This document shows, piece by piece, positions 55,642 to 63,316 of a stretch of DNA of 64,000 bases. Each line of letters begins with the position of its first letter. Positions within the stretch are counted from its first letter, which is position 1. A program made the translations under genes and the position numbers. This stretch comes from Psychrobacter lutiphocae DSM 21542 (GTDB taxonomy: Bacteria > Pseudomonadota > Gammaproteobacteria > Pseudomonadales > Moraxellaceae), in assembly GCF_000382145.1 (NCBI RefSeq), contig NZ_KB907627.1:1-64000 (forward strand), written 5' to 3'. The notes below the pieces were generated by a model, which was not told the origin of the DNA, ran no database searches, and saw nothing but the letters and a program-made list of their open reading frames with translations.

Positions 55642-56481
55642 ATGTCAAATTATGACTTAGCACTTGAAGATATTGATGTTTTTCATTATGAAGAAGGCTC
55701 AATAAACTTTAATGACCTTTGTGCTGAAAATGGATTTACCTACTGGTATGCAAGAGATTATATGAAGATGCTCGGCTACCAAAAATATAACAGTTTTAAA
55801 AAGCCTGTTAACAAAGCTATTACTACGTGTATGACTTTAGATATTGATGTGACGGATAATTTCGTACAGGTTAATAGAGTCATTAATGGTGAAGAGGTTA
55901 AAGACTATAAACTTTCAAGATTTGCGTGCTATCTTATTGCAATGAATGCAGATGGTAAAAAGCTAGAAGTCGCAAGGGCACAAGCATTTTTTGCAGCAGC
56001 GGCTGAAACCATTCGTAGATATGTCAGTGATGCAAGCCAAGTTGAACGTGTGTTGATACGAGATGAAATTAGCATCCATGAGAAATCACTTAGTGGTGTA
56101 GCAAAAGAAGCTGGAGTAGAAAAATATGCACTATTCCAGAATGCAGGCTATCGTGGTATGTATAATATGAATTTGAGTAAGTTAAAAGACTATAAAAATA
56201 GTCCTGATGTACGTCGCACATTATTAGATTATATGGGAAAAGATGAGCTTGCAGCGAACCTATTTAGAATTACACAAACAGAACTAAAAATGCGTAATGA
56301 AAACATTAAAGGTCAACGTAATTCTGAAAATGCAGCTGAACAAGTTGGACGTAAGGTTAGAAAAACAATGATTGAGATTGGCGGAATTGCTCCTGAAGAC
56401 ATGGAACTTGAAGAAGATATTAAGAAAATTAAAACATCTCTTAAGCAAACTCATAAAGGTCTGAAAAAAATTGATGATTAA
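55642..56481 (+). CDS. dinD: DinD-like DNA-damage-inducible protein (BRO-N family)
   Basis: 279 residues, closely following E. coli DinD in layout. An N-terminal BRO-type domain (GFTYWYARDYMKMLGYQKYN, then LSRFACYLIAMNADGKKLEVA) leads to the DinD C-terminal half: FQNAGYRGMYNMNLSKLKD, GKDELAANLFRITQTELKM and NAAEQVGRKVRKTMIEIGG. E. coli DinD is LexA-controlled and inhibits RecA filament activity in vitro. It lies between repressor and late operon and looks like a moron. AAAGGAAAT precedes the ATG. A LexA box is not visible, in keeping with the absence of LexA from Moraxellaceae. Confidence 0.85.
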   Translation: MSNYDLALEDIDVFHYEEGSINFNDLCAENGFTYWYARDYMKMLGYQKYNSFKKPVNKAITTCMTLDIDVTDNFVQVNRVINGEEVKDYKLSRFACYLIAMNADGKKLEVARAQAFFAAAAETIRRYVSDASQVERVLIRDEISIHEKSLSGVAKEAGVEKYALFQNAGYRGMYNMNLSKLKDYKNSPDVRRTLLDYMGKDELAANLFRITQTELKMRNENIKGQRNSENAAEQVGRKVRKTMIEIGGIAPEDMELEEDIKKIKTSLKQTHKGLKKIDD

Positions 56482-56530
56482 AGTCATAACCCTTAAACCG
56501 CCATAAAATAAAAAAACCACCTAAATAAAT

Positions 56531-56566
56531 AACCTGTTAACTACATTTAGTTAACAGGTTTTTTTT
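56531..56566 (+). terminator. Perfect hairpin plus T8 abutting a start codon
   Basis: AACCTGTTAACT (56531-56542) pairs perfectly with AGTTAACAGGTT (56549-56560), followed by eight T in all before the ATG at 56567. It is a textbook terminator for dinD, but the next gene begins right after it. Confidence 0.85.
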
Positions 56567-57094
56567 ATGTCAAATCCAAACATCAAAAACGAACTGCCTT
56601 GGGTAGATGAAGGTCGTCACTATATCGGACTAACAGAAATCCGAGGCACCCGTCATAACAAAACCATCCAGCGCTGGCTAAGTGAACTTAATGCTTGGTG
56701 GCGGGATGACGAAACCCCTTGGTGCGGTGTATTCACTGCCCACTGTCTAAGTGCCAGCAAACGTGGTATCCCCAAACACTGGTATCGAGCCAAAGCCTAT
56801 GCCAGCTACGGCACACTTCTATCTCAACCTGCCTATGGCTGTCTTGGTGTGATGAGCCGTAAAGGCGGTGGTCATGTCTGCTTTATCATTGGTAAAACCT
56901 CAGGTAATCGCCTTGTGGTACTTGGTGGCAATCAAAATAATCAAGTCAGTATTGCCTCCTATCCCCGTAGTCGCTTTGACGCCTTTGTCTGGCCACCAAG
57001 AGGTAATGGCGTACCTAGCCTGCCATACCACTACCGCTATGATTTGCCAAATTATCAATATGGTCACTATCGTCAACCGACCTCTGAAGCGTAA
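56567..57094 (+). CDS. Phage lysis peptidase (TIGR02594/CHAP-like endolysin)
   Basis: Probable peptidoglycan hydrolase, 175 residues. The Cys nucleophile is in ETPWCGVFTAHC (C53) and the His in KGGGHVCFIIGK (H103), the layout of NlpC/P60-CHAP-like TIGR02594 proteins; GGNQNNQVSI follows. It opens the rightward lysis and packaging series. No normal Shine-Dalgarno precedes it; AGG at 56556-56558 lies in the stem of the preceding hairpin. No signal peptide, so release would need the holin downstream. Confidence 0.8.
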   Translation: MSNPNIKNELPWVDEGRHYIGLTEIRGTRHNKTIQRWLSELNAWWRDDETPWCGVFTAHCLSASKRGIPKHWYRAKAYASYGTLLSQPAYGCLGVMSRKGGGHVCFIIGKTSGNRLVVLGGNQNNQVSIASYPRSRFDAFVWPPRGNGVPSLPYHYRYDLPNYQYGHYRQPTSEA

Positions 57095-57103
57095 GGAGCT
57101 GTT

Positions 57104-57346
57104 ATGCAATCTTATGATAACCAGCTAAGTAATACTAAGCACTGGTATCAGTCCAAAACTATCTGGTTTAACGCTATCTTGGGCTTTTTGGCATTAATCG
57201 TTAGCATACTAGACCCACTTATACCACAGCTTGAAGCCTTTATGACTGCTGAAAACTTTGGCTTACTGCTCGCTTCTGTCAACTTAATCAACGCTGTATT
57301 GCGTAAGTTTACCCACAAAGCGATTAAAGGCGGTAAGCGTGAGTGA
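57104..57346 (+). CDS. Holin-like membrane protein
   Basis: 80 residues, with one or two hydrophobic segments (TIWFNAILGFLALIVSILDPL and ENFGLLLASVNLINAVLR) and a basic C-terminus KFTHKAIKGGKRE. AAGGAG precedes the ATG. Position after the lysis peptidase indicates a holin; the last 8 nt overlap the next gene. Confidence 0.7.
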   Translation: MQSYDNQLSNTKHWYQSKTIWFNAILGFLALIVSILDPLIPQLEAFMTAENFGLLLASVNLINAVLRKFTHKAIKGGKRE

Positions 57347-57548
57347 CATTATCGACACCGCCAATAAGAGCTTTGAATATTGGCTAAATGGGCAAATTCA
57401 ACAAGCAACAAAACAAGCCGAGCCAAACGATATTGATGCGTGTGAGGACTGTGGCAAGCCTATTGGCACGGCTCGTAAATGTGCTGTGCCATCTGCTACT
57501 CGCTGTATTAACTGCCAAACTAAATACGAAATAAGGAACAAACGATGA
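57339..57548 (+). CDS. TraR/DksA-like zinc-finger protein
   Basis: 69 residues starting with GTG at 57339, overlapping the holin gene by 8 nt. The C4 zinc finger CEDCGKPIGTARKCAVPSAT...CINCQ is typical of small phage TraR/DksA proteins, which bind RNA polymerase's secondary channel. The ATGA overlap with the next gene couples their translation. Confidence 0.82.
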   Translation: MSDIIDTANKSFEYWLNGQIQQATKQAEPNDIDACEDCGKPIGTARKCAVPSATRCINCQTKYEIRNKR

Positions 57549-57877
57549 TACTAGAGCTTGAAACCTATCAAGCAATTGGGTTGGCAGTGACTATCGGCGG
57601 TAGTATCTGGGGTGCTGGCAAGGCGTTTTTTACTCGTTTTGAAACGGCGCTACGTGAGCGTGATGACGGTCTTAAAGATGAGCTAAGTAAGCTAAGCCGT
57701 CAAGTGGGTGTGCAGACAGGTGAGGTACGACAGCTAGAAAAAGACTTGTTACAACTTAAAGCCGAATTGCCTGCTAAGTACGTCCATAAGTCTGACTTTA
57801 ACCGTACCTTTACGGTGGTGGAAGCTAAGCTTGATAGGCTGTATGGCATTATTAGCCAAAACAATAATAAGGATTAG
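57545..57877 (+). CDS. DUF2730 phage protein
   Basis: 110 residues with one N-terminal hydrophobic segment (IGLAVTIGGSIWGAGKAFF) and a coiled coil (about 40-75, LSRQVGVQTGEVRQLEKDLL). The ending LDRLYGIISQNNNKD fits the DUF2730 family of Mu-like phages (around Mu gp25). Function unknown, possibly linked to lysis. Confidence 0.75.
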   Translation: MILELETYQAIGLAVTIGGSIWGAGKAFFTRFETALRERDDGLKDELSKLSRQVGVQTGEVRQLEKDLLQLKAELPAKYVHKSDFNRTFTVVEAKLDRLYGIISQNNNKD

Positions 57878-57879
57878 CT

Positions 57880-58191
57880 ATGACTATTGATTTACAAAAA
57901 AGTCGCCGTGAGGGTATGCGCTGGTATTTACTAGTGGCCATGCATCGTGGTGAGCCACTTGGCTGCTCTGATCATATACTCAAAACCATTATGGATGATA
58001 TCTACGGCAAGGTAACGCCTAGTGAGCTACACCAACAGCTAAGCTATCTTGAAAAAAAGCAGACAGTGACGGTGACAAAAAGCCCTGATGGGCATTGGCA
58101 TGGCAGGCTGACCGCTGTGGGTATTGATATTGTGGATTATACGGTGGACTGCCCTGCGGGTATCGCTCGCCCTGCTAAGTATTGGGAGTAA
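57880..58191 (+). CDS. Winged-helix-like phage protein (Mu gp26 region)
   Basis: 103 residues. The pattern HRGEPLGCSDHILKTIMDDI, then TPSELHQQLSYLEKKQTVTV and GRLTAVGIDIVDYTVDCPAG is that of a winged-helix fold, known from several Mu-like phages between DUF2730 and the small terminase. Function unknown. Confidence 0.65.
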   Translation: MTIDLQKSRREGMRWYLLVAMHRGEPLGCSDHILKTIMDDIYGKVTPSELHQQLSYLEKKQTVTVTKSPDGHWHGRLTAVGIDIVDYTVDCPAGIARPAKYWE

Positions 58192-58196
58192 ATGCT

Positions 58197-58745
58197 ATGG
58201 GACGGGAAACTGCGATTGATAGGCTTGCACCTGAGCACTTAGAACTGCTAAAGCAAAGGCTTGAGGATAGTGGCTTTAGAAATTATCAAGAGCTAACTGA
58301 CTGGTTAACTGAGATGGGATATGAAATCAGTAAATCTAGTGTGCATCGCTTTGGTAAAAAGCATGAGCAAAAGATACAAGCGGTCAGTTTGTCGACACAA
58401 GCTGCTATCCATATGGCAGAGCGTAATCCTGATGATGCTGGGGCACTGTCATCCACTGTGATTACGATGATGCAATCAGAGTTTTTTAATGCACTGGTGC
58501 GACTACAAAGTCTAGATGATGACAATGTTAGCCCAATGCAACGTATGACAGCCTTATCTAAAATTAGTAAAGGAATTGCTGAGCTGTCTAAAGCATCTGT
58601 TAATCAGAAAAAATGGCAAGTTGAAGTGCGTGAAAAAACGAAGATAGCCGCTGATGAAGTACAGGATATTGTGAAATCTGGTGGTCTATCTGATGAAACA
58701 GCTGACTTGATACGCTCTAAGATCTTGGGGATTGCACACTCATGA
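58197..58745 (+). CDS. Small terminase subunit (DUF3486, Mu gp27-like)
   Basis: DNA-recognition subunit of the packaging motor, 182 residues from ATG 58197 (MGRETAIDRLAPEHLELLKQ) with GGAG 8 nt upstream; a TTG opens the frame at 58182. The helix-turn-helix is in YQELTDWLTEMGYEISKSSV, and the C-terminal half is helical. Its stop overlaps a 25-codon gene at 58742. Confidence 0.85.
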   Translation: MGRETAIDRLAPEHLELLKQRLEDSGFRNYQELTDWLTEMGYEISKSSVHRFGKKHEQKIQAVSLSTQAAIHMAERNPDDAGALSSTVITMMQSEFFNALVRLQSLDDDNVSPMQRMTALSKISKGIAELSKASVNQKKWQVEVREKTKIAADEVQDIVKSGGLSDETADLIRSKILGIAHS

Positions 58746-58819
58746 AAGCAAATCTTTGGGACGTTATTATCATTTGGATATTTTGTCAAACCATTCTTGA
58801 GTTAGGCAAATGCATATGA
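58742..58819 (+). CDS. 25-residue membrane microprotein candidate
   Basis: The frame runs MKANLWDVIIIWIFCQTILE and ends GKCI. It begins in an ATGA overlap with the small-terminase stop and ends in an ATGA overlap with the large-terminase start, so all three could be translationally coupled. The middle is one short hydrophobic helix with two cysteines. It could instead be only a linker for coupling. Confidence 0.45.
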   Translation: MKANLWDVIIIWIFCQTILELGKCI

Positions 58820-60363
58820 AACATGCCACGATTAAAAACACGCCATCTATATTCTTACCCTATCAGCAAGCATGGGTAGCGGATACTTCAGCGGTAAAAA
58901 TATTCGTGAAATCACGGCGTATTGGTGGCTCATGGGCGGAAGCTGGTGAATCAGCACTGGAAGCTTCACGCCAAAATGGACAAGATACCTGGTATATCGG
59001 TTATGCCAAAGATATGGCGATAGAGTTTATCCGTGATGTCGCAGACTGGGCTAAGTATTATCAGCTTGCTGCTGGTGAGATTGAAGAGTCTGAAGAGGTG
59101 TTTATTGAAGGCGATGAAAAAAAATCTATCCTTGCTTATACCATCAAGTTTGCTAGCGGATGGCGTGTGACGGCTTTGTCTTCTGCACCTCGCAATCTAC
59201 GTGGTAAACAAGGGCGGGTGATTATTGATGAGGCGGCATTCCATGACAATTTGGGGGAACTACTAAAAGCGGCATTTGCCTTACTAATCTGGGGTGGCTG
59301 TGTACGTATTATTAGTACTCATAATGGTGTCACTAACCCTTTTAACCAACTGGTAGAAGATGTTAAGGCTGGAAGGCTACCTTACAGTTTACACCAAACT
59401 ACCTTTGATGAAGCCTTAGAGCAAGGTTTATACAAGCGAATTTGTCTAAAGCTTGGGCGTGAATGGACTGCTGAAGGTGAAGCTAAGTGGGCAAATGAAA
59501 TCCGTGAGATTTATGCAGATAACTTGGATGAAGAGCTTAACTGTATCCCTAAAAACAGCGGCGGCAAGTGGCTTAGTCGTGCGCTTATCGAAAGCCGTAT
59601 GACACCTGATGTGCCCATCTTGTTATATAAGCGTGGTAATGACTTTAATCTACAAACTGAAGCCTTGCGGATTGCAGACTGTAATCAGTGGTGTGTAGAA
59701 AATATACAACCTATTATTGATAACTTGCCTAACAATGCAAAATGCTTTGTGGGTGGTGACTATGGTCGTAATGGGGATTTAACAGTGTTCCCACTTGCGA
59801 TACGTACCACTGGATTGGTATTGGAATGCCAAGCGATATTTGAGTTAGAGAATATCCCATTTAGTCAGCAAGAACAGGTGCTTAATTATATATGCGATGG
59901 TCTGATTGATACTGGACGAATGTTGTTAGGTATGGCACTGGATGCTGGTGGTATTGGTGCGTCTAATAGTGAAAAAGCACAGCAACGCTATGGCGCAAGT
60001 GTGGTTGAGTGTGTCAAGTTTAGCAATGCTTGGTATGCGCTTAATATGCCACCGTTTAAGGCGGCACTTGAGGATGGCACAGTTGATAACTTGCCACGTC
60101 ATGAGAATGTGTTGTCTGATTTATCTGCGTTTGAAGTGATTGATGGTGTGCCAAAACTGCCAAAAAAGAAAAATAAGGGCAAAGACAATCAAGACCGACA
60201 TGGTGATATTGGGACGGCACTGGTACTGATGCACTATGCCAATCGGACGTTGAACGATGGTGCATTAACGATAGGCTCTCGCCCCAGTGATACAGATAAC
60301 AGTGTACAACAAGGTATCGGTCTGCTTGACCGCTTTAAAAATATGATACGAGGCTATGACTAA
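58816..60363 (+). CDS. Large terminase subunit (Mu gp28-like)
   Basis: Packaging ATPase/nuclease, 515 residues from ATG 58816 (MKHATIKNTPSIFLPYQQAW). The ATPase region has the Walker A-like RRIGGSWAEAGES and Walker B GRVIIDEAAFHD, then RIISTHNG. The RNase H-type nuclease has FVGGDYGRNGDLTVFPL and MALDAGGIGASNSE with acidic residues at strand ends, and a third Asp in DRHGDIGTAL. The frame opens two codons earlier at 58810; 58816 is coupled to the microprotein stop. Confidence 0.92.
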   Translation: MKHATIKNTPSIFLPYQQAWVADTSAVKIFVKSRRIGGSWAEAGESALEASRQNGQDTWYIGYAKDMAIEFIRDVADWAKYYQLAAGEIEESEEVFIEGDEKKSILAYTIKFASGWRVTALSSAPRNLRGKQGRVIIDEAAFHDNLGELLKAAFALLIWGGCVRIISTHNGVTNPFNQLVEDVKAGRLPYSLHQTTFDEALEQGLYKRICLKLGREWTAEGEAKWANEIREIYADNLDEELNCIPKNSGGKWLSRALIESRMTPDVPILLYKRGNDFNLQTEALRIADCNQWCVENIQPIIDNLPNNAKCFVGGDYGRNGDLTVFPLAIRTTGLVLECQAIFELENIPFSQQEQVLNYICDGLIDTGRMLLGMALDAGGIGASNSEKAQQRYGASVVECVKFSNAWYALNMPPFKAALEDGTVDNLPRHENVLSDLSAFEVIDGVPKLPKKKNKGKDNQDRHGDIGTALVLMHYANRTLNDGALTIGSRPSDTDNSVQQGIGLLDRFKNMIRGYD

Positions 60364-61944
60364 ATGAGTATAACGACCAGCAAAAGCAACCAACTGTCAC
60401 AAGAGATTGCCAGTCGTGAAAAGATAAACCCATATCTAGGCTCTGACTTGGGTGCCCTGATGATGTCACTACCTAATCCTGATCCTGTGCTAAAAAAACT
60501 GGGCTGCGATATAGAGGTGTATCGAGATATTATGGTCGACCCTGTCATTAAGGGTGCTGTGCGTCGTCGCCGCTCTGCTGTCGTTGGTCTTGAATATGGG
60601 CTCGACCAAGGGGATGCCTCAGATAAAGTGATGGACTTGTGCAAGCAGGTACTGGCTAATATCAAGCTGCGTACCTTGATACGTGAGCTACACGATGCAG
60701 CATGGTATGGTTATAGCCCAGCTGAGGTGTATTGGACTAAAGATAATGGCTTATGGATACCATCAAAGGTCGTCGGGAAACCGCCTGAGTGGTTTGGCTT
60801 CAATGGTGATAATGATCTGTGCTTTAAAGGCTTTGATAATATGAGCTTTGAGCCTGTGCCTGATATGAAGTTTATCATGGCTCGTAATGATGCAACCTTT
60901 AACAATCCATACGGTGTGGCGGATATGGCAGCTGTGTACTGGTATGCGATATTCCGTAAAGGCGGACTGAAGTTTTGGTTACGCTTTGCCGATAAATACG
61001 GTCAAGCTTTTATTGTAGGTAAGCATCCCCGTGGTACACCGCAACTTGAGGTCGATAAAATACTGGATAGCTTGGAGGTGTTAAGCCAAGACGGTATTGG
61101 TGCTATCCCTAATGATGGCTCTGTCGAAATCATTGAGGCGGCTGGCAAAGGGGCAACTGCTGATATGTTTGAGCGACTATTAAAGTACTGCCGTAGCGAG
61201 ATTAATATTGCACTGCTTGGACAGGATCAATCGACTGATTCATCGAGCACCAATGCCTCTGCACAGGCTGGGCTTGAGGTAACAGACGACATACGTGATG
61301 CCGATGGTGAAATGATAAGCGACGCCATCAATGAGCTATTGCGTTATGTGGTGCGCTTAAATATAGGTGATAATGAGCCAATGCCTGTCTGGTCTATGTG
61401 GTCTGATGAGGATGTGACCGAAGCTTTGGCTAATCGTGATGAAAAACTACAAAAAGCGGGGGCACGTCTGACTAAAACCTACTTTATGCGAGCCTATAAA
61501 CTCGGTGAAGATGATGTCGATGTCGACGCACCGCTTACGGCACAAGCTCGAAGTCGAGGACGTGCTGCTCGTGGCCGACAAGATGAGGCTACGCAAGACT
61601 CTGGTGTGAAAGCGGACTTTAGTGAGAATCCATCCCCAACCCTTGCTGTATCAAAGGAAGGGAGATTTACGCCTATACGAATAGACTATGCAGATACTAA
61701 TGTCGATAAAATGGCAAATGCCAGCCAGCCATATATAGACGATTGGTTAACCCGTCTGAAGGTGGTGATTGATAGTGCGCCAAACTTAGAGGCTTTGCCT
61801 GATATGCTGGCTAATGCTTTTAGTGATCTACCCAATGATGAATTGGTTGAGGTAATAGCACTGGGGATGACGGCAGCAGAGTTGGCTGGAGGTGCTGAGG
61901 TGGTTGGCGAAGCGGTATTAAATAAAGATGGTAGTAGCTTGTGA
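60364..61944 (+). CDS. Portal protein (DUF935, Mu gp29-like)
   Basis: Dodecameric portal through which DNA enters the head, 526 residues. DUF935 features: YRDIMVDPVIKGAVRRRRSA, DAAWYGYSPAEVYW, and LGQDQSTDSSSTNASAQAG. It starts directly after the terminase stop. The C-terminal 100 residues contain a GRAARGRQDEATQDSG linker and an acidic helical tail. Confidence 0.92.
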   Translation: MSITTSKSNQLSQEIASREKINPYLGSDLGALMMSLPNPDPVLKKLGCDIEVYRDIMVDPVIKGAVRRRRSAVVGLEYGLDQGDASDKVMDLCKQVLANIKLRTLIRELHDAAWYGYSPAEVYWTKDNGLWIPSKVVGKPPEWFGFNGDNDLCFKGFDNMSFEPVPDMKFIMARNDATFNNPYGVADMAAVYWYAIFRKGGLKFWLRFADKYGQAFIVGKHPRGTPQLEVDKILDSLEVLSQDGIGAIPNDGSVEIIEAAGKGATADMFERLLKYCRSEINIALLGQDQSTDSSSTNASAQAGLEVTDDIRDADGEMISDAINELLRYVVRLNIGDNEPMPVWSMWSDEDVTEALANRDEKLQKAGARLTKTYFMRAYKLGEDDVDVDAPLTAQARSRGRAARGRQDEATQDSGVKADFSENPSPTLAVSKEGRFTPIRIDYADTNVDKMANASQPYIDDWLTRLKVVIDSAPNLEALPDMLANAFSDLPNDELVEVIALGMTAAELAGGAEVVGEAVLNKDGSSL

Positions 61945-61954
61945 GTGATAAATT

Positions 61955-63178
61955 ATGAGCGATAAAGATCTGGCTAATGTACAAGCGGCGTTTAAGCTAC
62001 CCTTTGCTGAGCAAATAGCGTTTTACCAGCAAAAGCTGCGGTTGCCAACACAGAGCTATAAAGACTTACAAGCACACCAGCATGACAAAGCGTTTGTGGT
62101 CGCTGGCGCAATGAAGGCGGACCTTCTAAAAGACTTGCAAGATGCTGTGGCGAAAGCAATAGAAGATGGTGAAAGCTTAGGTCAATTTAAATCACGCTTT
62201 GATGAGATTGTAGCCAAGCGGGGCTGGCTAACTGATACTGATAAAGAATACAAGGCGTGGCGTGCTCGTATTGTCTATCTGACCAATCTGCGTAGCAGTC
62301 ATGCGGCTGGACGCTGGCAACAGATGCGTACCCCTGAGATGATGGCGGCACGCCCATACTGGCAGTATCGGCATACGACGCTTGATAATCCAAGGCTCAA
62401 TCATAAACGGCTTAATGGTAAGGTACTGCCTGCTGATGATGGCTGGTGGTCAATCAACTATCCTCCCAACGGCTATGGCTGTAACTGCTATGTGCGGGCG
62501 TTAAGTAGAAAAGATGTAGAGCGTTTAGGGCTTAGCGTTGCAAAAACACCAGATTATGATGGTGCAGATGATAGCTTTGCGCATGCACCAGGATCGAGCT
62601 GGTATCCTGATCTTGATAAATATAGCTATGCAATCGCTAAGGCGATGGTTGCTGATGGTATGGCAAACGGGGTGTTTGAGCGTTGGATAGCAAGAATGAA
62701 TGACCAGCGTGATGAACTGGTACAAAGTGATGGCTATAAAGGTCTATCAAGTTTGGATAAAAACCGACTGATAAGACAGGCTGACACGGGTGAAAAATAT
62801 GCAGTGGCAGTGATAAATCCAAGCCAAAAGCAAATACTGGATGTTAAAACACAAACTATCTGGCTAAGTGAATATGATGCTCTTAAACAGGCGCAAAGCC
62901 GTGCAGGTAATCATGGGTTTGATGCATCGAGTTATCACAAAGTACAACGAGTTATTGATAATGCGACGCTTATTGTACGTCAGATACATAAGCCTACGGG
63001 TGATCTGTCAAAACGCACATTATGGGTTGAAGGGTTTATTGATGGTAAGACGTCTCGATATAGTGCAGTGCTGCATCAGACGGCGGATGGCAAAGAGGTG
63101 TATTTGAAGTCTTATAGGTTAGATAGCACTAAAGACAAATCAATCAAGAAACGTGGTGAAGTGCTATTTGAGAAATAG
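61955..63178 (+). CDS. MuF-type head morphogenesis protein with C-terminal PBECR-like domain
   Basis: 407 residues. The N-terminal MuF/SPP1 gp7 domain (about 50-205) shows RARIVYLTNLRSSHAAGRWQ, then PYWQYRHTTLDNPRLNHKRL, DDGWWSINYPPNGYGCNCY and a short ALSRKDVERLG. The C-terminal ~120 residues (TIWLSEYDALKQ, then HKVQRVIDNATLIVRQIHKP and DGKTSRYSAVLHQTADGKEV) look like a PBECR2-type barnase/EndoU-like nuclease domain, a known variable module at the end of MuF proteins. MuF acts in capsid assembly and may enter the cell with DNA. The PBECR call is inference. Confidence 0.8.
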   Translation: MSDKDLANVQAAFKLPFAEQIAFYQQKLRLPTQSYKDLQAHQHDKAFVVAGAMKADLLKDLQDAVAKAIEDGESLGQFKSRFDEIVAKRGWLTDTDKEYKAWRARIVYLTNLRSSHAAGRWQQMRTPEMMAARPYWQYRHTTLDNPRLNHKRLNGKVLPADDGWWSINYPPNGYGCNCYVRALSRKDVERLGLSVAKTPDYDGADDSFAHAPGSSWYPDLDKYSYAIAKAMVADGMANGVFERWIARMNDQRDELVQSDGYKGLSSLDKNRLIRQADTGEKYAVAVINPSQKQILDVKTQTIWLSEYDALKQAQSRAGNHGFDASSYHKVQRVIDNATLIVRQIHKPTGDLSKRTLWVEGFIDGKTSRYSAVLHQTADGKEVYLKSYRLDSTKDKSIKKRGEVLFEK

Positions 63179-63190
63179 CAGACAAAATGA

Positions 63191-63292
63191 AGCACCTAGC
63201 AGAACGCTCCCAGAGTTCTCATGCCAATCACCGAAATCTGTAAAATAGATTGGTGGCGGGAGGGAGGCTCACCGCAGTTGGGGCTAGGTGCC
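63191..63292 (+). ncRNA. Structured RNA candidate between MuF and gpG genes
   Basis: A perfect closing stem GCACCTAGC (63192-63200) with GCTAGGTGC (63283-63291) encloses a hairpin AGAAC/GTTCT (63201-63205 and 63215-63219) and a second hairpin with CACC/GGTG (63229-63232 with 63252-63255) capped by AATCT/AGATT (63235-63239 with 63247-63251). The loop CTCCC (63207-63211) could pair with GGGAG at 63258-63262, a pseudoknot. No open reading frame of note. It lies within an operon, so it could be cis-acting or a processed RNA. Confidence 0.55.
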
Positions 63293-63316
63293 TATTTATA
63301 TTAATACATAACATGA

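Noticed and set aside
63191-63292. Hammerhead ribozyme or tRNA-like element in the structured RNA candidate
   Set aside because: A GAAA occurs but the CUGANGA core does not, and no cloverleaf or anticodon arm can be drawn.
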